Assembly (NCBI GenBank): GCA_037176885.1
Contig: JAWWNJ010000077.1
Location: 682,001 to 746,000, forward strand
Reading direction: 5' to 3'
Source: Favolaschia claudopus
Taxonomy: Eukaryota; Basidiomycota; Agaricomycetes; Agaricales; Mycenaceae
DNA: 64,000 bases
The position numbers and the translations under genes were made by a program. Each line of letters starts with the position of its first letter. The stretch's first letter is position 1. The notes beneath the pieces are model-generated. The model searched no databases and was not told the DNA's origin. It saw only the letters and a list, made by a program, of their open reading frames with translations. Positions 11,742 through 24,464 of the stretch are shown piece by piece.

Positions 11742-12848
11742 TTTTTTTTTTTTTTGTTTCTGCATTTCTATACCGCAACAAGTACACGATCTACTAAGAC
11801 GCGGTGCCCGGAGGCGATAAATAAAGGTGTTGTTGGTGCGATGGAAGTGTCCGATGGGTGTGTAGTATAGTCGTGTGAGGGTGGGAGTCAAGTTTGGGGT
11901 TTCGGGGGAATTAGCGGAAACATAAACCATAAGACCATAGCGCATGCGTGAAAGGAAATGTACATGAAAAGGAAGGGTATAGGGTGGGACGGGTGTGCCA
12001 AAATGGTGTCGGGAGGGTGTTTCGATGCCGCTGTCGGACAGGGCTGTGTTGCGCGCGGCCCTCGCGCTCAGCCCATGTCTTCTACATCAGACCAATCGTC
12101 TGGAGGTTCCGGTTCGTCTTCGTAGATTGGGAGTTCTTGCGGCATACGGGGTAGACCCGTTTTTGTGAATGCTCCGGACACCTCCAAGAATTCAGCTAGT
12201 GCTGAAATTCCGTCTTTAGTGCCCAGTATTTCGGGCAGGGATATGTCCCTTGAGACTTTTTTGAGGATGTACCGTTGGTCCTCATAGCGAGGACACTCGC
12301 GAAGCAGATGTTCGCGCGACTGGAAGGGTTCTCCACAGGGGCAGTCAACGTTCTCGGATGGGACAAAGCGGCTGTAGTACTCGCCTGAGAAGCAGTGTCC
12401 GATTCGACACTGTGTAACCCGCCCAAAGACTTCTCTCGGCAACTTCGTAAAATGTGGGGTCGGTTTCAGGGAAGGAGGGAAGCGGTTTGCCATTGCATAG
12501 CTCCCCGTCTTCTGTGCGGACTTCCATTCCTTGACCCAGGACCGGTGGACTTTTTCTTTCGATTTCCTGAGTGCGTGCGAGCGGGTTCCTCCCGGTGGCG
12601 CCGCGAGTTCCGTTCCGGTTTTCGCCAGCGCGTCTGCTCGTTCGTTCCCATCGATGTCGCAGTGGCCTGGCGACCACCCAATCTCGACTTTATGTTCTGG
12701 GTCGGCGTCGAGGAAGGCACAGATTCTTTTGTGAAATATATGTGCAGAGAGCTGGCCGGCTCTGGGTTTTGGGTCGCAGATGGTGTTTATAGCAGACACA
12801 TTATCTGCGAAGAAGTGAATCTCTTTTATGTGCGGGTTGGCGGCGGCG
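11742..12848 (-). mobile_element. 5'-truncated non-LTR retrotransposon insertion
   Basis: The boundaries are set by a perfect 13-bp duplication on both sides. Read on the minus strand, the element begins inside the RNase H coding region, runs through the stop at 12068 and about 310 bp of 3' UTR, and ends in a 14-nt poly(A) at 11742-11755. Only the last roughly 1.1 kb of the parent element was copied, as is typical of target-primed reverse transcription. It sits about 565 bp upstream of the copper radical oxidase start and points toward it. Confidence 0.85.
12068..12848 (-). pseudogene. LINE ORF2 C-terminal fragment: RNase H plus zinc knuckle
   Basis: Remnant of a retrotransposon polyprotein. 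Near its truncated start is the RNase H core: HFFADNVSAIN carries a catalytic Asp, and SPGHCDIDGNERADALAK carries the terminal His/Asp region. A cysteine-rich knuckle follows (CPCGEPFQSREHLLREC), then an acidic tail ending in DDWSDVEDMG. No endonuclease or RT remains. The frame runs a little past 12848, but those codons come from the target duplication and flanking DNA. No start codon belongs to the element, so it is a dead copy despite its open frame. Confidence 0.85.
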
Positions 12849-12861
12849 ACACGGGCTGAAC
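12849..12861. repeat. Target-site duplication, right copy
   Basis: Exact second copy of the 13-bp sequence at 11729-11741. It marks the truncated 5' end of the LINE. Confidence 0.88.
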
Positions 12862-14456
12862 TCAACCACCACCACACCACCGAGTGACTCTCAGCACATA
12901 CAACGCATACCGCGAATCTCTATCACCGAGTTCCTTGTTCCCTATCACTGAACCGCTCTAGCTTTCTGGCTTTGCTGCCCTCAACCTACCTCCTTGCTCA
13001 ACGGCGCCCAATTTTGTTTCGACCTTGAATAGGCTGTAGTTTGGATTTCTATCTTGAAGGATTGGCTCTACGTCATGCAAACCCTCAATATTTCAGTGCG
13101 TACAATGTACATACTGTAGTGTTGGAAATGCCACCTCCATTCTGTAATGCATACTCGGCCTACATTTTCCTCCGCTTCATGCTTCTCCCATGTTTCCTTG
13201 AAGAAAGCTAACTGAAGTGGCCTCACCTCTCCACCCACCGCTGCCGTCGGCGTATAATCACTGGATAAACATTCCTTCACCGTGCCGTCCGGGTCAATTC
13301 CGAGTCCATAGGCTCAAGAATAACTTTGAGCACTCGGAACTGGAAGGAGTCAGGCAAGTCCGACGCTGTTATACACCTCGGAAGGGTCTCACTGACCGCG
13401 TTCACTTGCTTTTTGTTTGAGGTCGGCTTAAGGCATCTTGAGGCCTTCAGGCACAACGCCGTATGCGTGTTTATGTCGATCGTTCATTGACATCTGAGTC
13501 ACAAATTGACAGAACCTTTCATATTCCCTGCTGATTGCTTAGCCTTTTGAATTTTGCGTAGACTCTCTGGATTGGCGCGTCGGCGTAGCGGAATTTGTCG
13601 AATTTGATAAGTATGGATTTTTCTTTCACCGCAAGCGTTCTTGCCAATCTCGAAACACACAGGCTTTTCTTCATTTCAAGTAGCACTGGCAGTGTCAATG
13701 GAGCCGATGTTGCACGTACCAGGGTTGGATGTGTATCACGGAGGCTTCCGGAATTTCCTGGCCATTCTCAACACACCAGACGACTACCAGACGACGACGG
13801 AGCCTAGAGGAGGTAGGCAGGTACAGGAATAATCTCTCTAGTTTTCGAGCGGAACGGGAAGACTGCGGAAGTTGGGATCAGCATCGATGACGACTTATTC
13901 ATTTGTGGCAGTGCGTGGCGCGCGTTGCGCTGATACTTCCATGATGGCGGGCGTCCCGATCTTGTCGACATCCACTTTGGCGGACCTAGCTTGAAGCTAC
14001 TGAGGTAGCCTTTTCTCTGCGTATAGCAGGGCTGGATTGTGAAGGTAACAGCGCTGGCTCTACCCGTGCTCCCTTTAGCGCTCGCTAAGTATTACTCAAT
14101 TTCCTCGGCGACTCACGGAGGAGGGACAAACCCAAGACCGTATGTACATAACGAATCAAAACGGTATTCTCCAAACATATACCATACTCGCTTTTTTTGA
14201 TCTTGCCGAGTCTACCTCTGTCTACCTCCATGATCATCATGATTGCCACTGAATTGGCAGACGCTGGACAAGCGCGTATATCATTCGAAGGTATAGACGT
14301 ATCCATGTCGTTCTCTTTCTCTTTTCTTCTTCTTCCGAACCACCACCCCCTTGAACCGGGCTTTTCTTCCCTGTTTCCCTCAGAGAGGCTTTTTCTTCTT
14401 GTTTCTTATTCCTCCGAGTCGTTTTTCTTCTTCTTCTTTCATTGGTGATCGACGCG
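12862..14456. other. Intergenic region, about 1.6 kb
   Basis: Only short open frames occur and I recognise none. A short minus-strand reading around 13905-13975 looks like a possible terminal exon but has no supporting neighbours. Pyrimidine-rich runs at about 14310-14440 lie just before the next gene and are probably its promoter. Confidence 0.35.
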
Positions 14457-16027
14457 ATGGCTTCAACGCGGTCGGATGCAGCAAACCTTCAATCGATGAA
14501 TGGTGGTCTGATGTACTATATGTTTGGTTTGGTGGCACAAACGTTCTTCTTCGGTGTGTGCTCTCTTATTTCACATTTGAGACCAAAATCTGAATTTATT
14601 TCGAACGGCAGGAATATACACGATTTTGATCTGGCTGTCGACGCGGATGCTTCTGTGTGTTTCTCCACCTCACCTTCAAGGACCCTGCACTGAGCCGCTC
14701 ACATAATCATACATGCAGACAACGTAAATTGAAGACCCGAATCAATAAGGCTATGTTCGGCATTACAACATCGACTTACATCCTGACCCTGGCGTATTGG
14801 GCGTACAGCGTCGCGGACGGTGTGGACCGTATGTACCAATACGAAGACCAGGCAGTACATCCGTCGAAAATCATGCCTGATCACACGGACGTCACGCAGT
14901 GGTCGCCCTTGTTCAATGCACTGATGCTCATCAACGTTCGCTACACTTGCTCAATTTTGTCCTCGGTTCTTAGTTCAGCTGACTGGTTTCATTCAGTATG
15001 TGGTGGGCGACGGTGTTGTAGTGTGGAGGGCTTGGATCATTTGTCAACGCAATCATCGGAAATATTTATGGATTGCGATAGTGTTTTTGGCCATCACCGC
15101 TAGTGCGAAAATTTCTGCATGGGTGTTTGGGTCTGTTGGCTAACAGGTGGCTGATATTATAGTCACTGTAGCCCTCACAATCGGCTTTCGAATCGTCGGC
15201 GTCGTGGTTTCGCCTATCAAGAATTTGCCAAAAGACAGCGTTCTGGCGCAGGGAATCGACATTCTTCAAGTTACTACGCTGTTTACGTCGCTGCTATCGA
15301 ACCTCACAGCGACCGGAGTCGTTGCTGCAACAGCTTTGTAGGTGTCCATGGCAGTGCACGCACTTTCGTCTTAGCTTTGTTGAATCTGAATTTCAACAGG
15401 AATCACTGGCGATCAATTCGTTCGGCCTTCTCGGAAAGCAAGGCCAATGCTTTGAGAACAAACCGTATCCTTCTCCTGGTAATAGAAACCGGTGCACTGT
15501 ATTGTATATCCGCTGTGAGTGATATTATTTCCACTTTCCTCATGTCTTCGAAACCGAACCTTCTGCCTAGCTCATTGTCTTCATTTCGGCATTCATCCGA
15601 TTGCCTCACGGAACCGTCGGTGACCTTTACCAACCCATTAACACACAGATTGCCGTGAGTGCCATAATCATGCCGTTCAATCCAACTGCTTCCTTGGGTC
15701 TCTTGCTAATTGCATATCTAGGGCGCCTATCCAACAATCGTATTACTCCTCGTCAGCACCAAGAAGTCATTGAGCGAATCGTCATTCGCAGACACCGACT
15801 CCTCCGGTTCAATGTCGACGGTCTCCCAACCAATCAGATTCGGGACCGAGCTGCCTTCCGCACACAACAGCATCGTCTCCAAGCCGATACCGATCCACTT
15901 TGCTCGCAATCCTCTCCTGTCGGTTACAGACTCAGAGTCAGTACTAGACATTTCGCCCAATCGCGGTTCCCGTTCGAGGGAAAAGCCCGGCGAACATCGT
16001 CGACTATCCGATGATAGTTTTGTCTGA
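14457..16027 (+). CDS. Multi-pass membrane protein, Agaricomycete family (copy 3)
   Basis: Close paralogue of the gene at 2809-4319. The ATG at 14457 gives a 33-residue first exon ending FGLVAQTFFFG. Then come IYTILIWLSTRMLL, TSTYILTLAYWAYSVADGV, WSPLFNALMLIN, YVVGDGVVVWRAW, a transmembrane exon ending LTATGVVAATAL, RTNRILLLVIETGALYC, PHGTVGDLYQPINTQIA and GAYPTIVLLLVSTKKSL. A Ser-rich tail ends with the TGA at 16025. The splice sites are canonical GT-AG and the frame is maintained. Seven or so membrane spans are likely. Function unknown; a receptor-like topology is possible but unproven. Confidence 0.8.
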
Positions 16028-16533
16028 CTTCTTCCGCCAGGCTGAATGTACTCATATGTACTACGAGTGTACTTTACAGAGCGGGCTACTTGTATTTTTT
16101 TTCATGATTATTCACCATCTTGTGGCTGCATTAACCGGTGTTCTCATTGCGAGCTCTGGATTGAGCAATTTGCCGAAGAAGTTCTCAAAGTACCATGGGA
16201 TGGTGTGAAAGGTGTGTGTGTCAGCTTCCCGAGCATCTCCGTCCCCTCCTCTACATTATATCAGAGCGCTAGAGGAATGGTCACAAGGATGCAACAGAGT
16301 CGCCGGGGAGCCGTCTTTCCGGCTTCCATTTGATTGCACAGACGTTGAACATCGCAGCGCTCTGGCCATCAACAAATGTTAAACTATGCAGCAAGAAGTT
16401 CGACGAACCATGGGAAACATTCAGGTAAAAATACACTCAAGGTGGGTTAATTCCTTGGATATCGGACGTGCTCGACAATATAAAGCATGCGTCGACTGTC
16501 GGGCAATAGCACATAACTCGTTTACAGGGACCA
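16028..16533. other. Intergenic region
   Basis: Between a membrane-family gene and GMC oxidoreductase 1. A TATA-like AATATAAAG lies at 16477-16485, about 50 bp before the GMC start. No gene recognised. Confidence 0.4.
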
Positions 16534-18885
16534 ATGTCCGGATTGCTTCTGCTCGCTAGTATCCTCGCGCAGACCACTTTCTGTGTGGGTGCTCTGTATG
16601 AAAGCGCCGCCGATCTGGCGACACTGAATATTGAATTTGATTTCATCGTGGTAGGGGGTATGTGGCCATATTCAACACAATTCTTCGACTAATGAATTTA
16701 ACCCGTATCTCTGACATCTTCAATTGCAATCATGATGTCAAGGCGGCACAGCGGGGAATGTCATCGCCAACCGTCTTACGGAGAATGCCCAACATTCTGT
16801 TTTGGTCCTGGAGGCGGGCGGCTCGTGAGTTCCGAATTTCTCTCCTTACCACAGGCTTTGCAGCAGACTCGTATATATAACGATCATAGAAACGAAGACG
16901 TTCTAGACATCATTGTCCCATTCTATGCCCCAAGAGCAACACCGAACACCCCTCAGGATTGGAATTTCACGACAGCACCTCAGATCGGGTTGAATAATCG
17001 GTCGATTCCGTACCCGCGAGGACACGTTCTGGGTGGTAGTAGCTCTGTCAGTAAGTCCGCGCCGATTCTCTAGTTGAGATATATAATAGAAATGAATTGG
17101 TCTGCTCAATGGATCTCCATTAGACCAAATGGCTTATACTCGTGGATCAAAAGACGATTATGACCGTTTTGCCCTCGTCTCCGGGGACGAGGGTTGGTCC
17201 TGGGATCGCCTGGTTCCGTATATGCGAAAGGTTCTGATATTCTTTTCCCCGGTTGCGCAGATCTGCTTAAGAGCGCGTAGACTGAACAATTCCATCCGCC
17301 GTCGAAGCAAAACACAACTGAACACTTCAATCCCGCTGTTCATAGTCTCAGTGGAATTAACAGTGTCAGCCTTCCGGCGTGGGGTCGGGACACTGATGCA
17401 CGCGTCTTCAAAGTCACCTCTGAATTAAGCCAGGAGTTTCCGTTCAATCTCGACATGAATTCAGGCTTTCCGTTGGGTATCGGTGAGTTCGGTCAATAAA
17501 ATTTTGATATTCAACTCGAGCTTACAGTAACTTATCTGCAGGTTGGTCCCAATGGTCGATCAGGAATGGATCCAGAAGCAGTTCTGCTACTTCATATCTG
17601 GCAGCGCCTTACATTTCCCGCCCCAATCTCCACGTCGCGTTGAACAGATTTGTCACGCGTATACTGCAGACTGGACAGACTAGTTCTCAGACTGGTGAGC
17701 GCACTTTTCGGACGGTGGAATACTCCTCCAATGTTCCGGGTTTGTGGATTCTTCGTCTCTGAGAGCGGAAGATTTACTATTATAATGGCTCATAGGATCT
17801 CCCCGGTACAGTTTGACTGCACGAAAAGAGCTGATCTTGTGCGCGGGAAGCATTGGCACACCTCACATTCTCTTGCACTCAGGCATCGGCGATTCACAAG
17901 ACTTGGCTTTGCTCGGAATCCCCCTCGTGCATGACCTGCCCTCAGTTGGACGAAACTTGAGCGATCATCCCGTTGTGCGCATGTCTTGGCTGGTAAATTC
18001 GACAAACACGTTTGACAACGCGGAGAGAAATGAGACCCTGGCTTCCGAGGAATTGCAAGAGTGGATCACCTTCAAAAATGGTCCACTGGCCGATTCAACC
18101 ACCAGTCAGATAGGATGGATCAGGCTTCCCAAAACCTCTGCCATACTCCAGAACTTTACGGATCCGTCTGCAGGTCCTCTTAGTCCGCATTTTGAGATGT
18201 TATTCACTGTATGTTTTTTTATTGATTTTATTGATATGTGCGTGCCTAATTTATTCACTCCAGAATGGGATATCAGGGACCCCACCCTCTACTGGAAACT
18301 ATATGACAGTGGCCGCGGCCGTCGTCTCTCCTTCCTCTCGTACGTGTTCTTGTGTATTCCCAGTTTACATGAAAAATTGATGAGAATGCAGGCGGGTCCG
18401 TCACTCTCAACACCACCGACCCTTTTCAACCGCCTACCATCAATCCCAACTTGCTGCTCGCTGACCTCGATATGCTGGTAATGAGGGAAGCAGTACGAAG
18501 CGCCTACCGATTTGTCGCCGCCCCATCAATGGCGAACTATATATTATCGCCGATCAGCATAGGAAATAATGTCTCCGACGCTGAATTAGACGGCTTCATA
18601 CGCGATCACTCAGTGACTATTGATCATCCTGTTGGCACAGCAGCCATGTCTGCTCACGATGCAGGGTACGGCGTGGTAAACCCCGATTTGAAGGTCAAAG
18701 GCTTGTCAGGTCTGCGCATTGTCGATGCATCGGTTCTGGTACGTACGTCGTTTATGAGGCCTTTTCTCCACTGTTTTGACCAATGGAGGTAGCCTTATAT
18801 CCCAGCAGCGCATACTCAAGCGTGCGTCTATATCTTCGCAGAGAGAGCAGCGGATTTAATCAAGGCTGAGTTCCTTAGCCAGTAA
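16534..18885 (+). CDS. GMC oxidoreductase 1 (aryl-alcohol-oxidase-like, AA3_2)
   Basis: Secreted FAD enzyme of the glucose-methanol-choline family. Relatives oxidise aryl or other primary alcohols and give H2O2. The start at 16534 gives a signal peptide (MSGLLLLASILAQTTFC). The FAD dinucleotide motif DFIVVGG/GTAGN is split by an intron, followed by VLVLEAGG. GMC signature 1 is PRGHVLGGSSSV; signature 2 is GSIGTPHILLHSGIG. The C-terminal active site has HPVGTAAMS and, in the last exon, PYIPAAHTQA, so both catalytic histidines are present. The stop is the TAA at 18883. At least nine exons. It converges with the Zn2Cys6 gene, with only about 190 bp between stops. The substrate cannot be fixed from sequence alone. 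Confidence 0.85.
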
Positions 18886-19075
18886 AGTAGATGGCTGTGT
18901 TTCGAACTTACATCACCGAAAGTTGAACCGTGGGTATTAGCTACCATATTTGGCAAATGCTCCCAATGTAAAGCAAACGGTTCACGACTGCGGTAGTACC
19001 GAACCAACCCCGTCATTCAACTCGTTCATCACATTCAGATATAGTCCCCAGCCATCAATCCTATTTCAAGCGCAA

Positions 19076-22000
19076 TCAGTCAGTAGAGTTGAGTTTACTG
19101 TGCAAAGAAACACCAAACTCAGAATTCGTCGGCGCATTCGCCCACATCGCCAGCACGTCATCGCTCAGCGCAGCGGCGTCAGAAGTCACAAATAAATCAG
19201 TAGAATTGTTGTTCTCGTCATTCTGCAGCGTGCCATCTCCGCCAACTGCGAAATTAGGCTGACCCAGAGGTGCGGGCGGCTGGGTCGGATACCAGCTACT
19301 AGGACTTGTCACTGGAGGCCGAACCATCCACCCATTGAATACCGCTTGCCGCGTCAGGTCTGCGGAGTATGCGGGGAGAGAGCCATTGCTTCTCTGTTGT
19401 TGGCTTGTCAGGCCACTCAAGGGCGAAGTGGATTTGCTGGGTGGAGGATGGTGAATATTGTTCAGCGGGGGATGAAGTATGGGGAGCGCGGCGCTACGGG
19501 AATATCCAGCGGCAGCGGTATCCTCGCGGAGTCGTTTGTTGGGGTTGCTGGATGGGGATGATTCCATAGGAGCGGTTGCTTGGGAAGGAAGGGGTAATCT
19601 TCCAATGGTGGCGAGTTCATGAAGGAGATCGCTGAATTGGGAGCCGGGAATCTGTTCAGGACGTAGCCTAGGACATAAAGCGAAGCACGTACAAGAAGAT
19701 TCCTGCGTTTTGCCATCTATGCATCTTGTCAGCCAACAAACAAGAGTTGAGGTGACGCGTACAGTCTTTCACAGACACGCATTGTAGCCATGCATTTAAG
19801 CACTTCATTCACTGCACTGTTCATGTGAGGAGGCAGTCCCGTGCGTTTCCCACTCCACACATTCAAAAGCAAGATCACACCACTCGTAAAAACCGGAGAC
19901 TGATTTCGAGCACTAAGTACAAAATACCCTGAATTGCAATGATAGATACGCACTATAAGCACGGGAACAGGGATATCGTTCCTGCGAAGCCTCGACATGT
20001 CAGCAACATGAGCACAAGATCGGGCAGCGTTAGTGCAAATAGACAACGACGGCAAGGACTGAGTGGATCGGTCTAAGTGAGCGAACATCATGATTCATGA
20101 AGCGGGATGTGCCGACCGAAGATTTCCCTTGGTATGCAACCGATATAAACGGTCTATGGACAGCAATTTGAACGCTGTAGAAGGTGCAATACAGCAGCGC
20201 AGATTGATCGAAGAAGGCATCTTCGCGACGATTGGCGTCCCAACGAAGGTGAGGAGGGAGCGTATCTAGCCAGCCATTCAAAGCCGAATCCATCTCCGCC
20301 AGAATAGACTCCGCCCAATTCTTGTCGGCGTGGGTGAGCAATTTTTCAATTTTGTTGAGGGAATACTGCAGTAGCGATCAGATGCACTTGCAAAAGGTTT
20401 CGAGATTGGGGACCACGCACCAACAGCTTCAATCCGATGCCCAATATGTTATTCAACCGCAGATAAAAATTGAAAAACACGATCAGTGATGGTTTCCCGG
20501 GAGGTTGAACAAAGGCAGAAGCGGGGTCTTCGTCTTCGAGCTCCATATACTCATCATCAACCTCTAGTGGTAAATCAATGTCTATTCTGGACGAAGTAAA
20601 CACAAGTGATTGCCCAATGACGGAACACGAATGAGCGCACTCTTCGAAATGACTGGCACACGATCGACCAAGCGCCATGCTCACTTGGCGGTCGAACGAG
20701 ACTAATACCCAGAAGTTCCGTTTCCACAGTTCGGACTCCAGAGAGGGCCGACGGTTACCCGGGCCAGTTCGCCGATGAACGCCAACGTCCTGAGCGAGGC
20801 GCACACCCAGACCAACAAATGTCCAGCATGCAGCAGGGGCAGTGTGCTCTAGAAACATGGCTGCTAACTGAATCAAAAGATCAACAAAGAGTACGTATAT
20901 ATTTACAGCGGTGAAAATGAAACTCACGGAATAATATTGCAAATGGCAGATGGTCGGCGTTACAAAGATATGATCTAATTGAAGTGGAAGCTGGTCGAAG
21001 AACTCGAAACCTCGTCGCAGGGGCTCTGCACCCGGTGACTGCACTCGTGGGTCATCGGAGAATCTGGAGCCAATTGCACAGACGAGCAATATGACCGCTG
21101 CAAAGGACGAATTGCGAAGATGCAATTCACCTGAGATCGCGCGTATAGTCGATGGGTAGTGTAGGATGGGAAAGTACAAATTTTGATGTCGAAAATACAG
21201 GTCAACGAGATTTGTGAGCAAGTCGGGATCGGGAAACATAAATGGGCCTGTGTGAGGCAGTCTATGTGTGAGCTGATTTGCATTGAGATGAGGCATATTT
21301 ATTGTTCCAAGGAACAGGAACAGATACTTACAGGATTATAAGTCCAATAATGCATCCTACGCGACACGGAGGGAACGTCAAGTTCTCCTTCGTATTCTCT
21401 GCGTAATTCGACAGCGGTTTTTACAAGCATCGCGCCGCTGGATTTGCCTTGAAACCTGTTGTTGACATGGCTGAGGGAAAGCATGTTGAAACCATCGATC
21501 AGGGTGTCCGAAGAGTCTGCATTATCAAGGACCGGCGTGGGGGTATTCGTAGATCTAATATTGAGAGTAGCAAGCATGACACCCGTCGACCGAGGGGAAG
21601 GGTCGACGGGGCTGCTCTGATGCTTGGCTACAGGCGAATCGGAACTCCAGCGGCTGCCGCCGCTGTTTGACGATTGGCCGGCTTGTGAGTGAGTATTTTG
21701 AGAGGAGGACTAGTCAAGGAAAGAGGTGAAAGTGCATTGGTTTTGTGACTTGAAGATTGGAAATTGGACTTACCTTTCGCAAAAGCTCCTCTGTCAGTTC
21801 TAATCTAGATTCCAGTGCCTCGATATAGCTAGGAGATCACTGTAGACTGTATAAAGTTATAACAACGTCGTGAACATACCTTCTGCGCTTTGTCGGAGCC
21901 CCCGAAAATGTACAGGACAGTCCATGCTCAACGCATTTTGAACATTTCTTGTCAGAAAGACGAACACCGTCGCCTGAAAACTTGACCCTAAGCTACCACG

Positions 22001-22194
22001 CGGCTGTCGTTCATAGTGAAAATAAATTACATGCTCCTGCCAGGATGCAAAATTCACTTATTTGAACAGCAAGTTCAATATCAAATTGCCTCGCACGCAC
22101 TCTTTTTCAACCTGCACGCATCGCAGGCGCGTTGGACGCGCCGTTTCTTGGTAGGAACGGGAACAGACTGGGGTTCGTCGTCTGAGGAGGACAT
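19076..22194 (-). CDS. Zn2Cys6 transcription factor with fungal_trans domain
   Basis: Nuclear DNA-binding regulator. The first exon (22194-22097) reads MSSSDDEPQSV then a basic KKRR and CDACRLKKSA. The intron 22096-21974 splits the codon of the third zinc Cys. The second exon continues DGVRLSDKKCSKC and VEHGLSC, giving the full Cx2Cx6Cx9Cx2Cx6C cluster. The middle region matches the fungal-specific regulatory domain: PAACWTFVGLGVRLAQDVG, then SFDRQVSMALGR, and LIVFFNFYLRLNNILG. The C-terminus is Ser/Pro/Asn-rich and ends at 19076. It is convergent with GMC oxidoreductase 1. The target genes are unknown; control of neighbouring oxidoreductases is only a guess from position. Confidence 0.85.
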
Positions 22195-22629
22195 GGAGGA
22201 GGGAGGCAACTCACACTCACGCTTGACAGCGGATTTGATGTCCGGATTGTGTCATCGCAAACTTGCCGTTTACTCTCACACCAGCTCTCTCGTCAGCGCG
22301 CCAGCTCTCCCCGAGATCCAACCACTTAACGACTCGGAGCGCCCGCGGTAGACTCTCGACTACTATACTCAGAATCACCTTCAGCGCCAGTATCTCAACA
22401 TGAGGAGGCATGAGGAGGTCCGTTGCAGCATGATTGTAAGTACCACAATCCATTCTGAGCATTCTCAACGACATTTCTTGTCATCATGACGTCCCGCCTC
22501 GGAGCCATAGACTTCAGAAGAATAGAAAAAGCAGATAATTATGAAGCTATAGGTACCGTACTGCAAGTCATTACCCTCGTATATAACTTAACGACATTAT
22601 TCTAATCAATTCAGCTTGAACCTCCGAGT
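22195..22629. other. Intergenic region
   Basis: Upstream of the transcription factor and downstream of ADH copy 1. No further feature seen. Confidence 0.4.
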
Positions 22630-23797
22630 CTACGCGGCACCGGCCACAAGTACGCCTCTGTATCGCATCTTCCCTTCCCTCAGACGCGTCATACCCTCCT
22701 CAACTCCCGCCTTCGTCAATGGGAACGTCTCGATCATGGGCTTGATATGGTTCCGCGCAGCGAAATCAAGCATCCGCTTCATGACGCTGCGACTCGAAAC
22801 AGTGGATCCCTGGATATCGATCCCCGCTGCGACTAAGCGCATTACAGGAACGACCAGATCGTTGAAGTCGACGGTGAGTGGGTATATGGTGCTCTTCGGC
22901 TTCATGACGTCCAGATATCTACCCCGAGATTATCAATACTAGGTGGCACCAAGAAGCGGAAAGTACTCACGGGACCCAATTAGGCATGAAGCTGGTCGTG
23001 ACGAGGAGATGATCAAGCTTCGCAACGTCAAAGCTCTTCTTATCCCTAGTCGCGCAAAATTCTGACGCGCCCAGACGAAGCGCCTCTTCGCGCTTGGAGT
23101 CGGTGCTGGAAAATACCACCACGCTCGCACCCATTTTCGAGAGGAATTGAATAGCAAGGTGGCCTAGACCGCCGACACCGATGACGCCAACTCTCTGTGT
23201 CGGCCGGATATTGTACGCCTCGATAACCTCGAAGACGGTCGCTCCCCCGCACATGAGGGGCGCAGCATCCTCCGGCGCCAGACCCTCGGGGATCTTAAAC
23301 ACGAACGAGGCGTCCCAGATGGCGTGCGAGCCGAAAGAGCCTTGGTGGAGACTGTGAAAGCCGTATATTTCGACCTTTTCGCAATATTGGTCCTGACCTG
23401 TGAGGGTAATTCAATCCATGATCAAATCTTGAAAATAGGTCGCAAAACTGTACGTACCAAGAAGGCATTGCTCGCACTCGCCGCAAGTCTTCTGCACATA
23501 TCCCCAACCGACAACGTCGCCCACTTTCAACTGCGTTACTTTGTCGCCAATCTGTTCGATGACGCCAACGCCTTCATGTCCAAGGACCTTCAGGATAGCA
23601 ATTCAAGCACGGTTCAAAGCGACTGCTTGGTTCTTACGCACCATATCTGCATGCTTGTAATGCTCGTCTGTGCCACAGATCCCAGAATGCGTAACCTTGA
23701 TCAAAACTTCGTTTCCAGTCGGTCCCTCCCGCTGCGTCTTGCTCTCAACGATGCCATTCTTCTCGGAGCCTTTGAACGCTGTGACCTCGATGCTCAT
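22630..23797 (-). CDS. Zinc alcohol dehydrogenase, CAD/ADH6-like (ADH copy 1)
   Basis: Medium-chain zinc dehydrogenase that interconverts alcohols and aldehydes; the CAD/ADH6 branch normally uses NADP(H) and reduces aromatic and aliphatic aldehydes. The ATG at 23797 gives MSIEVTAFKGSEKNG. The catalytic zinc ligands are the Cys of [11 protein letters not shown], the His/Glu of VLGHEGVG and the Cys of [11 protein letters not shown]. The structural zinc site is CGECEQC plus the Cys of DQYC. The Rossmann motif is [13 protein letters not shown], followed by VFSSTDSKRE. The C-terminus [14 protein letters not shown] ends at 22630. Four or more introns. All key residues are intact. It is one of four paralogues in 24 kb. 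Cytosolic, as no signal peptide is seen. Confidence 0.88.
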
Positions 23798-23892
23798 CTT
23801 TGCTTGTATAGTTCGATACTAGTGCAGTGTAGTGGAGAGGGAGAGGTTGTTTGGGAGGATGTTCAAGTTGAATCATACCAACTGTCGATCTT

Positions 23893-23903
23893 GCTTTTAT
23901 AGC
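23893..23903 (-). promoter_or_regulatory. TATA box of ADH copy 1
   Basis: GCTATAAAAGC on the minus strand, about 100 bp upstream of the ATG. The same CTATAAA core sits at a similar distance before the other three ADH copies. Confidence 0.65.
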
Positions 23904-24464
23904 AGCCACACCAGCTTCCGACAGCCCAACAAGGCGCGTAGTACGCGCGTCGTATGGATTACATTGCCTAACCAGAAGGCTGCTGAATCAGGGTTCAACG
24001 GAAGTAAAGCAGCGAACAATTCTCCGATAACCCGGATAACCGGTAAATTGCTTTGTCAGATCTTGATAACTTGGTAAGATCACCGTTCTCGATCGGTTCA
24101 ACGGTTATGTGAGGTACGAGCAAATCGATATAGCGTCTGTCTTGGAGAGACTATTCAACGGTTGGAACACGACCCGACCGCCTGCAGTTCCTGAGGATCA
24201 GTTCTTTTCGGAAAAAAAATCGTAGGATGTTTTCCGGACCCGCTTGGGGACGGCACACCATCTTCAGGGTGACGGGGACCTATTGCCATGCAAGCAGAAT
24301 GGCTTTGAAGCTATCTCGCCTCCGAGACGAGGAACGGAAAGCAATACTTAATTAATGTTATAATTTACATGAAAACGCACATGCAAGTCATTATCATTAA
24401 CCACAAAATATAATTCCATCGTCCATTATCCGTGAATACACAAGTACACAGGTCCCGCGCCATC
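23904..24464. other. Intergenic region
   Basis: ADH copy 1 upstream region and 3' flank of the single-pass membrane protein. No gene recognised. Confidence 0.4.

Noticed and set aside
13595..13975. Short frames that might be exons of a decayed gene
   Set aside because: Individual pieces do not join into a consistent spliced product and resemble no known family.
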